NCBI RefSeq assembly: GCF_021018895.1
Contig: NC_079377.1
Location: 17,266,501-17,330,500, forward strand
Origin: Seriola aureovittata
Taxonomy: Eukaryota > Chordata > Actinopteri > Carangiformes > Carangidae
DNA: 64,000 bases
Reading direction: 5' to 3'
Shown here: positions 27,296-39,200 of the stretch, in pieces
Position numbering within the stretch: position 1 is the stretch's first letter
How the letters are laid out: each line of letters begins with the position of its first letter
The notes under the pieces: model-generated
What the model was told of the DNA's origin: nothing
The model's input: the letters and a program-made list of their open reading frames with translations, nothing else
The model's database searches: none
Made by a program: the position numbers and the translations under genes

Positions 27296-30200
27296 TAGAA
27301 AGTGTGTATTCACTCTCCTCTTTGTGAGTGTGTACATGTGCATTCCCTTCAGTCGGTCTGTGTATGGGTGTGTGCCTGTGTGATTTCTCTCTCATGCATG
27401 CATAAGTATGTGTATGCATGAAGCGAAGCCTTCCTGTCCACATCTATTTTCTTTGAATGACTGCTGCGATACAAATGACGAGAGCTGATGTCTGTCGCTG
27501 CTCCTTGTGGTTTGAGTCAGTGGCTCGAAATTAATGTATGAGAGTGAGCAGGCCATAGACCACTGATGTTTGCAGAATTGCAGAAACCTTAGTTTGAACG
27601 ACCATGTAGCCATAATGTTTAAATCGATCTCCCCTGTGATACCGCCACAGTATACACTACAGCGTACTTCGTTCCTTTCAACAAAGGGTTGCTCTTATTT
27701 CTCGCACTGCCGACCTTATTTTGCTTAACTTCTCCAGATTTATTTGAGCTGACATATTTACATGCCACCTTCTGCTGAAGGAAGGGTTGTTATGTCTGTG
27801 CATCAATTCATATAAACCTACAGTATGTAAAGAAATCATTCTCTTGCTTCAGTGTTTTTACTCGGTGTCCAAATGGCCTCAATGAGTCAGAAAGACTGCA
27901 CAGCATCATACAAGATTTTTGTTAAGAAAGCTGTTGGCACATGTTTTATTTCTCTATTCTTTTGCAGAAGCAGTGACAGCATAATGACAAGCTTTCAAAA
28001 TTGAAATAACTGCCGTCTTCTAGCAGCCATCGTGGTGATGCATTCTGTGACGCCATGTTCATAAGAATACGATGGGTTTTCTCCCTCATGTTCACTTCCA
28101 CCCCCCCACCCCCCACCCCCCGTATTGCAGGAGCTGCTCCCTCTCGTGCTGTCTTTTGAGCTTCCCGCCATCATGCAGTCTGACCCCAGCTCCCCCACCG
28201 TGCAGCACATCTCGCAGACCTACAACCTCACAGTCTCCTTCAAGCCCCCGACACGTCTCTACAGGGCCACAGGCGTGGTGCGCGGCTCACAGAATAACAC
28301 CAACGCAGTCAAGGTGAGGAGCCCCTCGTGATTTTGAAGTGAAGATTGTTGCCGGTGTTGAATAGTTGTGTGACCGGGATGATCAGTGCTCTCTCTGTCT
28401 CAGACACCAAAATCTAAAAGTTTATATAGAATAAAATTTAAAAAAAAATTTCCAACTGTCGCCCTTCAAGAGACAACCATGGATTGAATTAATATAGCAC
28501 TGTAACACACTCACACAATGATGGCAGCAGTTGACACTTGTCTAACCATCAGGATGTGCTATATTAGTGTTCTATGTGCAATATGTTTGTAGATGTAAAT
28601 TCGTTATAAATCCACAGCTTCAGTACTAATTGACCAGCTCAGTCACATGTCATCAGTCCATACTGATACTGTATTGGCTGAGTCGAATTTTCCCTTTTTA
28701 AATTGGAGTGAAATTATAAAGAGACCAAATCATAAGGTCATAACCCCCTCACCCAGCAGCCAGTGTTAAAGGAGCTTTGAATGAAATAACCTGTGCACTC
28801 CTTGTCATTTTAGAGTGTAACAATATTTGCATTAGCACCTTCACTCCTCTCCACCCGTTTACATGGCGAGCCACAGACCAGGAAAAGGTTTCCAGGGCTA
28901 CACCACGTCAAGGCCCACCAACACTCTCGGCGCTCCTCACTTTTACTTCGTATGAACTGCCTCATTGCTTTTAGCGCCGCAGGGGCAAGAGAGTGGTGAG
29001 AGATGTTTGGTAGCTTGAACTGGACAGCTGCTGGTTCAGCTCTCCGCCGGGGAGGAGACACTGCTCTTTCAACTAAGACCACTACTGTGGCCACAAGTCC
29101 AAACATCTCTCCTGAGTTACATTCCTATTTGAAATTGGTCTTGGAGTTTCCTACTGTGCTTCCTTTCTGCAGCTGTGTATGTTCATAAACATACTGCACA
29201 TTTTATGTATGCACATCCAGAACAGGCATCTGAGTTGTGTTTAGTTAAAGCCTGCCAAAGATTCTCCCCATTATCTCTGCCAAGAGATCATGCCCACCGC
29301 CTCACTTTTTTTTTTTTCCCAGTACTTGGCCTCAGTTAACAATATGGAGCTCATTCCAGTTTGCCAGCAACTGCATTTGGCGTATATGCATCTTTATTCA
29401 TATATGCTTGTATACTTCTATTTTGATTAGTACACCAGTATGAATTTGTGCATTTTACTATATTCTTTGTACAGTAAATGTGTGCATATGTACGTATACC
29501 GCAGCACAGCCCCGAGTGTGTGGTAGGTCTGAGGGGTCAGTCAATATCGGGAAGCCAGCCAGATGAAGTCTAGAGGATTAGAGGAATGTGTGTGCTATGT
29601 TTGTGGTGGTGTGAGACCCTTGGAACACCTTTGAGGATTGCCAAAACCACCCTGGGTTGTTGCATTATGCTGGCCACAGTGTGTAGATTCCCCTTGCACA
29701 CTGGAAATGCCTTACTTTTACTAGGCCAAGTGATGGCTTGCAGAAGCACTGCAGAGACGGTGAGGAATGAGGCTGTTCAACTGGCCTGCAAATGCAGTGG
29801 AAAATACAGTAATGAAAATAATAGTTTCCATTGGTTATATGGGAAATACTGGTGTTTACTTTGGAAAACGGGCAACGTGGCTCAACTTCTCTCCTTGTTA
29901 ACCAATTAGTTTGTAATGTGGCCTGGACATTACTCTGAATTAAATGTTGTTCTAGCTTTGTTTTTTTTTTTTAAGAAATTAACTCTTTGTCACGTCACTC
30001 TTTATTGTATTATTACACTCATATAATAAACTGCTCATACACAATGAAAGTTGGCATCACAGCTGAAGAGTGATGTTTATTAATCATTATGATGATTGAC
30101 AGAAAATTGCACCTAATAAATTTTGATAAACGATAAGAGCGAAAGTGCCAAACATTAGCTGGCTTTATAAATGTGAGGATTTGCTGCTTCTCTTTGTTTT

Positions 30201-33200
30201 ATACCAAAGTAAATTGAACATCTTTGGGTTTTGGGCTGTTGGTTGAGCAAAAGAAGCCATTTGAAGACCTCACGTTAGACTGAGTGGAATTATGAAAGGC
30301 ATTATTTACTATTTTCTGACCAAACGATTTTATCCAGAAAATAATTGACAGATTAATTAATAATGAAAATAACCATCAGATGCAACACTGGTTGACTCTG
30401 ACATAAGTTTTCATGAGATATCATTAAAGCAAATATTTATAATATAATATAATTTCTGACATGATTTTTGAAGACCTGTGTTTGGATTTGTTAAAATATC
30501 AGTTATACTGCACTGTCTTTTTTTTGTTTGTTTGTTTTACAGATCCCCTCATGTTTTAACACATATAAGAAAAACTCTGCTTGGAATGATACTCAAGTCA
30601 AATTCTATACATCACAAATTTGCCTCATGGGGCTTAACAATCTCTGCAGCATACACCACCATGACCCATGAATAATATAATAGTGAAGTAACAAAAAGCA
30701 AAACATATTTGGTGGAGAGTGACTTCTATATTCATATAGTTTGTCAGTTGTTTCAATTGTGTGTCGTCCTTGTTTGCACAGAGGGGTACAGCTCTGTTGT
30801 TGGAGCACCTGGCTGGCAGCCTGGCAAGCACCATCTCTGTCACCACCCACCTGGACATCGCGCCCCAGCACCACCTCTTCATGAAGGGCCGCAACGGCAG
30901 CAACATCAAGCACATCACCCAGAGGACAGGTGCCCAGATCCATTTCCCTGACCCCAACAGCCCCCAGAAGAAATCCACAGTCTACATTCAGGGCACCATT
31001 GAATCGGTCTGCCTGGCACGGCAGTACCTCATGGTGTGTACTTTGTGTGTTTGTGTTTTGTTTATTGACGTTCGCTGATTGAGAAGAATGACTTTAGGCT
31101 GCTGAGCTTTGTTTTTGTAGAGTGGCAATGGCAATATATTCCCTAACATATACGGACTCCACATGCTGGGTGGTGGCTGTAATGGATGTCACCATTTTAT
31201 TAACATCATCATGGCATGTGTTTTGAGATGAGGTTGAAGGAGAAACCATGATTGCCTTGGGGGTTTTGAATAGCCTTGGGAGAGATTTGCTTGGCTCTGC
31301 TCAAACTGCTGAGAGGTTCAGGTCAGTTAGAACAACAATCTGTAGCCACCTCAAGGTTAGCCTGTGTGATTTATCGCTGCCACATACCTGCATGTTGGAA
31401 GGACACCGAGATTTGCATCAGCTTGGCTTGAGCTCTTAATGTCCTGTGTGTATACAGATTATCCTTATTGGTGTTAATGGTTTGGCTTGCATGTACAGTA
31501 GATTTTGGTGGACGGGAATTTCAGCCCTGTCAGTAATTCAGAGATCAGCACATTAGCATTAGCGTTTTGGAACAGGAGGAAGAGCCTCGCATTTAAATCT
31601 CTCTCGGTTAAAAATGTTATGTGGTCATTCTTGTCTTGTTGCCCGTGACCACTGAGGCTACACTTATCTGAATTACTTATGAATATAATCAGAAGTTTGT
31701 TTCAAAAATGTGCAAAAGTGATGGCTGTTTAATTACTGTTGGCGTAAGGCTTCTGCTGAGCTGGTGCATATAAGACTTCTCAGCCATAAACAGCTTTGGC
31801 TTTCTGTTTTGGAGATCCATAATGTGGGGCAGTAATTCTGCCAGAGCTGCCTTCTCTTTGTCTGTGGTCTCCCGTTTGGACCCAAAGACATTTACCGAAT
31901 GCCAAAGTTGTTGCAGTGACTAAACATGACTTTCTCTTGGTCTGGAAACAGGACACACAAGAAGGATCCTCTCACTGTCTGAGTGGGAGAGAAAAAAAAC
32001 AATTGATTCATGAGACAGGAGTCAGAGGGGAGAGGGGAAGCACAGAAAGCAAGGGATGGGATAGGGAGAGGAGGTTGAGAAAGAGGAGTAGGGGAGTTTG
32101 CTGTGAAAGTAGAAGCCTTCCTGCCCGCAGTAGTGTGTACTGTGTGATTTGGCCTCTTCCAGCCAGACTGTAGATTACAGCTCCAATCTCAGGCCCTGTC
32201 AGAGCCAGCCTGGCCCTATACTCTGCTGCTAATTACAACCACTCACAATAGGAGCGCTGTCCAGCTCTCGGCCCAAAATATAGATGTCTGTGGCGCTTGT
32301 GGTGGTGATCATGCAAAACAGATTGCTCTTGGCGGAATTTCCCGAGCGCTGTGTGGGATGAATCCAGCAGTGAATCTTGTATTTATTGGTATGGCTAACA
32401 TGCAGGTCTGCAAATGGTGAAAATATAAAGGATAATTTACTACTGTTATGAGAAAAAGCCTATAATATATGATCACAGTCTGTCACAGCTGAAAACCAGT
32501 ATTTTTGTTGATTTACTTTTTTTTTTAATTTTTTGTTTGCTCCACAGGGCTGCTTGCCTCTGGTATTGATGTTTGACATTAAAGAGGACATTGAGGTGGA
32601 GCCGCAGTGTATCACAGCGCTAATGGAGCAGCTGGATGTCTTCATCAGTATCAAACCGAAGCCCAAACAGCCCAGCAAGGTATGACACCAGGCTTACACT
32701 CGCACAGCATGGGAAGTTTTAGGGGATTGTTAGCTATGCTAGTAGCAGCGTGTCGGTCAGTCCAGAGTGGAATATCTCAACAGCTATTAAATAGGTTGTG
32801 ATAAAATTTTGTACACACATTCAGAGAGATCAAGAGAACGAATCATTATGACTGATTACCATGCAGTTGTGTACAGACAATCCTAACACTGGTTGATCCC
32901 CTGATTTTTCATCTAATGTCACCATCAGTTCAAAATTGCAATTTGTCTAATATTTATTTATTCCATGTTTATTTCTATAGAGACATGAATAGCACCAATG
33001 CCTCATACCACAGCATTTATAGCCTTAGCTAGTTTGCAATGCCCATTTATAGATGAGCATTTTAAAATAAAGGGAATATATGCAAAACACAAACAGTGAC
33101 ACAATGCTTTGGTTTATGACTATTTCCCCATAAACCTCAACTGTCCTTTGTGTTTTGTGGCAGTTGGCAAATGTTAGCATTAATCTATCATTGCCATCAT

Positions 33201-36200
33201 GAGCATGTTGGGCAAAGCTAAATGCTCATGTCAGCATGCTAAGTAAAGCCTATCACAGCTGTTAGAATAGCTTTAGAGTCTTTAAGTTTAAAAATATATG
33301 CTTAATCAGATTTACTGTCTGTACAGAATCATACTTGCTAAGAATTTTCAGTTGCATTAAAGACTAAAACTGATTCTGATGCGCTGGCCTATGTACATTT
33401 TGCTCTTGGAGCCGATACCTTTATTTGTCAATGTTAATGTCTGTTTCAAGGGCTGATGTTGGGGCATTGAAGAGACTAGAGCAATGAAATGACTCTCTCC
33501 CACTAAACCTAAACTTCAAATAGACCTTAAAGTTCAGAAGGAGACGCGTCCTAAATTTCATCCTGAGAAAAACATTGCTGCTGTCTGTCTTGTTCAAATG
33601 TTGTGTCGGGCAGGGAAAAAATATAACTACCAAGAAACAAATAAGCCACTGTTCCATTGGAGAATTACTCCCCGTCAAATGTCACAGCATGACATTGAAG
33701 TAAATTATAGATTGCCATGTCACAATTCATCACCATTTGATGAAATTTAAAAGGAAAAACTGGAACCGTATGCTGAGGGGAATCATGCCATACCAACACT
33801 GAGAATAGTTTTGGCAAATTGACATCTGCCACAATGGGGGGAATCACAGGCTGCTCTCTCCTCGCTGTGCACGTTTCCCTTCATGGACAGGAAAAGTAAA
33901 TATTTTTATTATGCCTCTGCTATTCCCACAAAAAAAATAGCTGGCTTGATTTGAATGTGTTCTTAGTAAAGTAGGTAGTAAATTGAAGGCACTCGCTTTC
34001 GCATTTCACTAAATAGGATTTGCTAACTGTGGTGCACCTGTGTTATAGTCGAAGCCAGCCTCTAATGTTACTCATGGTCTACTTATTCTACAACACATAA
34101 TATTCATAATCATATTTCACCACTTGGCCCAGTCCTGACTGTCTCTTCAAGGTGCCCACGTCCCACTCTGAGCCAGGGCTCACTGCCCAAACCAGACAGG
34201 CCTGTGGGGACTGGTGTGGAGGTGCCAGTGTAAACACTGACCCAGCCCAGATCCTCTTAAGAACCCTTCACTTAAACATTTTAACGAGGTGACAGCAGTA
34301 ATCCAAAAGGCCCGTCCAAATGCATTCTGTCGCCTCTGTGCTCCCGGCACTTTGGCAGAACCATAAAGGAGGGTGTGTGTGTGTGTGTCAGAGAGATTGA
34401 TCGTGATTGGAATCCATTTTTCTAAAGCTCAGCACTGGCAAAACACAAAGAGCCAGGACATGATTTATGCTCGATGTTCATTTTATTTGATTATTATGAT
34501 GGGCAGGGTTTCTGGTGATGTGGAAAATGTAGAAGTCATCGCTCTCACTGACTTAAAAAATTCCTGTTTCTCATTCTTTATTGTTGATACAGTGCTTCAT
34601 AGTATAATAGCCACTGACTTGTATTACCTCATTCTCTTCATTCGTATCAGTCAGCTAGATATGTATTTTATGCAATAGATTAAAAAACGCTTTCTCTCAA
34701 ACTTCCATGTTTCCTTCTCTCTCCCACACTGCCTCAATATTTATCCTTCTAATCTTCTCTTAATTCCCTCTTCCTTCCTCCCCTTCATGATAGTCTCCCC
34801 CTCATCCTCCCTTTCACTCCCTATCTCTGGTGCCAGCATTCTCTACCCTATCTATCCCTCCCTTCCTTCCTTCCCTCTTCTGCCTCTTTCTCATGCCCTT
34901 TCTCCCTCCTTCTCTTTCACCTCTCTCCTTCCCTCCTTCCCATTTTCTTCTTACTTCCTTATCCACCCCACCTGTCTTTTCTTGGGTTTCTCATCACCGT
35001 TTCCTTTCTCCCTCAATCTCACCCAGTCTGTGATAGTCAAGAGCGTGGAGAGGAATGCGGTGAACATGTACGAAGCCCGAAAATTCCTCTTGGGTCTGGA
35101 GAGCAACGGAGTGTCGTCCTCCTCACCCTCCGTGGTGTTGAATCCCACCACCAACGGCCCGTCCCCGTCCCTCATCTGCCCCGTTGGCCTGGACATCCTG
35201 GCCTCAGCTGGACTGGGGCTGAGCAATCTGGGTAATGACACTGTCTAGCTCGTAAAGAAATTTAGTTCCTACATGTTTGGGTTAAAAATGAATGGGCCAG
35301 GAAGGATAAGACGCTACCCTTTTTGTTTCTTTCAAGAAATGCATTAGAGATGCATTGTCTTTGTAGAGGAACTAATGTTCTCATATATCAGTTTCATTCG
35401 CGTCTGTACCAATCACACATTCCAAAACAGGGAGTCCCTTAGCAACACAATCACTGAAGATATCTGTGAGCCAGATGTCCTTAAAGCATCCTCTCACCTG
35501 GTTTACTAAATCACTGAGTGAAAGTGATTTCAAAATCTAAAATATCCAGATACAAATATCCTCCCAGCATCCACATAAATCACAGCCAGTGAATCATGGC
35601 ACCATCATCTCTATATGCACTTTACAGTAGGAGCTGTTTGTCTGACTACACCATGATGCCAAGAAGTGAGTTCCACATGTGCAAATCTTTGATCAGTCAA
35701 CCATCAGAAAATAACCTCAATACGAATTTAGTTGCACTTGTTTGAATGAATCATAAGCTCATGAATCATAGGATGATGAATGGTTATAATCGCGTAGGAG
35801 TTTGTTTGTCTGCAGCTCTGACCTCAACATGAAGGCATAGAGTTCAGCCTGGAACAGATGTCAGGATTTTTTTTTTCCAAGGGTGATTTTCAATAGATTG
35901 TAGTAAGAGTAGTATTATGCATAAATATTTAGCCCCAGTTTATCTGCCTTTTGCCTTCATATAATAGAGTTTTGGGCTTCAGCCTATCTAAAAACATGAA
36001 ATGAGGATATGAGTAATGTGTCAAAGGCAGAAAGAAAAGCAGATAAAAGAATAAGCTGACAGGAAGCAGCTCATGGTTGTAAGCACTATTGCTGGGAATA
36101 GATCTATCACGGTGTTTCTGTAAATGCAGCATTTTTTTTATGCATCTATATTGTCAAATTCTCACCGCACCAAATTAATATTATATTATTTAGACATTTC

Positions 36201-39200
36201 CTTTACACATTTAAAAGAGGCAGAATATGACACTAATTTAATAATCTCCAGAATATATTTATTTTTTAGCAGTCATGGGATTATAGGTATGTAGGGAATA
36301 CGGCGTAGGTGAGCACTGATATCGGGTCTGTATTTGCTTTTCATTTTGGAGAAATATAGCAAGTTGTATTTGCTTCTGATTGGAATGTATGTAGGACTTA
36401 AATTTATGGATTTTGCTTTATGTCCTCTTGTCCCCACCAAATGAAATGGGACAATCAAATAAAAAATACAACATGCCATGATGTACCACTACAGTAGAAA
36501 GTGTTTCTTGCTGCCTGGTTTAAACCTAGGGGCCTGGGGGTGAAGCTGTGGACGGCCACATCCTGGCCTTTAGTAATTGCTACATGCTTCTCTTCCTCAG
36601 ATTACAGGCCAGTCTGCCAGAAGAATCCCTGGCCTTATTCCTGGAGCCAAACTAGCCCCTTGTTAAAGCCACAGACCTGCTTCTTTCTGTTTTCATACAC
36701 TGTGTTTGGGTAAAGACACCAAGCACCACATTGTTGGTGCTCTCAATAACATGGTTTAGCTGGGTATGAGGACGCACTAGATGTGTTCTTTTTGCATCCA
36801 TGACCTTGTAGAAATTGAAGAAATTCTTCCTCTCATTTGCTGTCTGGTTGATGGCAGTTTGATGGAATTCCAGTTAAATAGCTGGAAGACCAAGATTATT
36901 TTCTGAGGGCCTTAGTGTAACGTGTGATTAGCTTGAAAAATTGCTCTGTGCTTTGACAGGACCACCGCTGATGTATCCATCTCCTGCTGTCTCCTTTCTG
37001 CCCCCCGTTCCTTTCTGTTGTCCTCAGGTTTCCTGGGTGCAACGGCGGCCCACTCCCTCACCACCTCGGCTGCCCCAAATGCTGTCCTCAACAGCTTAAA
37101 CTCCTCCATGAGCCCCCTGCAGACACCGAGCCCCAGCACCCCCACACCCTCCCCCTCACTGTGGCCCAGTTCACTCACCAGCACCCAAGGTCCGAATGCT
37201 GGATTTCTGATGTCTTTTTTATTTTTTTTTTGCTCTACTGCTCTTTCATTTTATGCATATTTCAAAGTACAGGGATTATTTTTTTTAATCCAGTGTGATA
37301 TTGTAGAGAGATTATACTGTACATCATAGTAAAACCATGCAAAGTTAATTGTTGGACTTATCCTGCAGCTACTGATCTCCTTATCATTATTTCAGTTGTT
37401 TTTTTGAATGAATGTGTAGCTGCATAGACAGACAGAAGCTTACAGACCTTGTAGATAATTGTAACCCTTTTCTCCTTTGAATTATTCAAGTTTAAAAAGT
37501 TGCTGATGCTACGTTCTTTCCTTTCAGGCTTCTCATCTCCACTGATGCTGCACCCTGCCACCCAGGCCACCCTGAGTAGCATCCTGCTGTCAGGTGTGCA
37601 GGGTTACACACAGAGTACACCGTCCCCTCCGCCTGGCCTCGCCCCCATAGACAAGCAGCCCAACGGGGTTCCTGACTGCACCAAGGGCCCCTGCACTCTC
37701 AATGGACATGTCAAGGTTGGCCCATTTATATACTGTATGCTGCATTACTTGGAGTTCACTTTAAACTTTTTTGTTTGGTAAATATCATTTTTCATGTATT
37801 ATTTCTCTTACTTCATGTGAATGTTTGTGTGTGCATATTTGTGCAGCATCCTGGCTCAGTCTATGGGAGGATAGCAACTGCATCACTTGCAGAAACAGTT
37901 TTGAGTCCAGCTCCATGTGACTCGGTCCAGGAGGCCAGTGGACACAGTCCATCAGAACCGCTGTCGAGCAAGTCCAGTCCAGATGAAGGTATTCCTCACA
38001 GCTCAACTATCCTGGCACGCACACTATGAAAAATGTTGTTGTTGTTGACCAATTAGATGTGGTTTTCGTAAGTTCGTAAGTTTCGTAAGTGGCCAGACAG
38101 AATCCTGCATAACTGTAATAATTTGTTTTTATTTTTATATTTTAGTTTTTTATTGTATCATATTAGGTCATTTTCCAAAAAAAACTAAAAGAGTTATGCT
38201 ATTGTCTGTTTTCAAAGAGCAAAATACTGAAAATTGCATCATCTCCCCGTGTCACAAAGGCCCATGTTCAGCCTGAAATTTATGACTGTGAAGGTTGTAC
38301 AGACTGAAAAACATTTAAAACATGTCCACATCTGTTTTCAATTTATTCACAAAGCTTATTCAGCCCTACAGAATACAGAGGCTAGAGCTTATTCGCTAAT
38401 CACCTCCCATTCAAGAAAAAGTCAACCCTATCCTGCTCAACTTTGTAAGTTATTAGGCGAGCAGAGCACCCACATGTCTGTCATCTGGAATGTCTACCTT
38501 TTCTAGTGAGCCAGTATATTACTACTATTAAATCATTTTTATGATTAATCTGATCTAAAAGACTGTTTTGTTTGGGCATGTTATTTAAAGGAAATTATTG
38601 TTTTCTCCTAGGCTAAGAAGTCAAATCTAAAAGTCTTCTTGTATCAGGAATTTGGCCCTCCTGTGAGTCACTTAAAATCTTGGGATTAATGTGTGATTAT
38701 AACCTTGGACAGACAAGATTTTTGAGTTGTTAACATTTTCGACTCTGCTGGACCTCGGCCTTGCAGACTTAACATAAATATCCAATTTAAACTTTTCCAC
38801 TTGAGATTTATGTAACCCTTAAACCCACTTTGAGGAAAACGCCTTGAATGAACTTATTTCTATTCCTCCATACTGTCCTCCGAACCTCATACTCTCCTCT
38901 GACTACTTTTACTGTGTTGGAGCGGAGACAGATTAACTGCTGGTCTCCTAGCGGTTCAGAAAGGCCCTCATTTCCTCTGTGTCTTACACTCGCGGTTTTC
39001 CCCTCAAACCTTCACTCTCACGCGTCTCGTTTTTCCCCGCTGTTTTCTGAGCCGGTCCTCCCCGAACGCAGCGTGTCCTGGTAAGGTTTCCTCTCCCGCT
39101 CTTACCTCCTCCTGTGTCCCAGAATGTGTTTGGACTGGCTCACCCAGTCCGACTCGACTCTGCGTTGTGGAATGAGGGAATGCTGGGGGAACTGTTCAAA

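Larger units (their letters stand above)
24364..28130 (+). other. BICC1 intron 6
   Basis: This intron is 3.8 kb. It holds a possible dispersed repeat from about 24396, poly-T and poly-A tracts at 25509-25578, poly-A runs at 26229-26245 and 26957-26972, and a GT microsatellite at 27250-27296. The C-rich tract directly before the next exon (28100-28121) includes its acceptor polypyrimidine region. Confidence 0.85.
32680..35026 (+). other. BICC1 intron 9
   Basis: This intron is 2.3 kb. It begins with a family A dispersed repeat (about 32739-33280) and ends with a 330-base pyrimidine-rich tract (34697-35026). Confidence 0.9.

Noticed and set aside
34787..35026. In-frame extension of BICC1 exon 10 upstream
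   Set aside because: The frame is open only because the pyrimidine tract contains few stops. The product is Ser/Pro/Leu low complexity, and a good acceptor lies at 35026.
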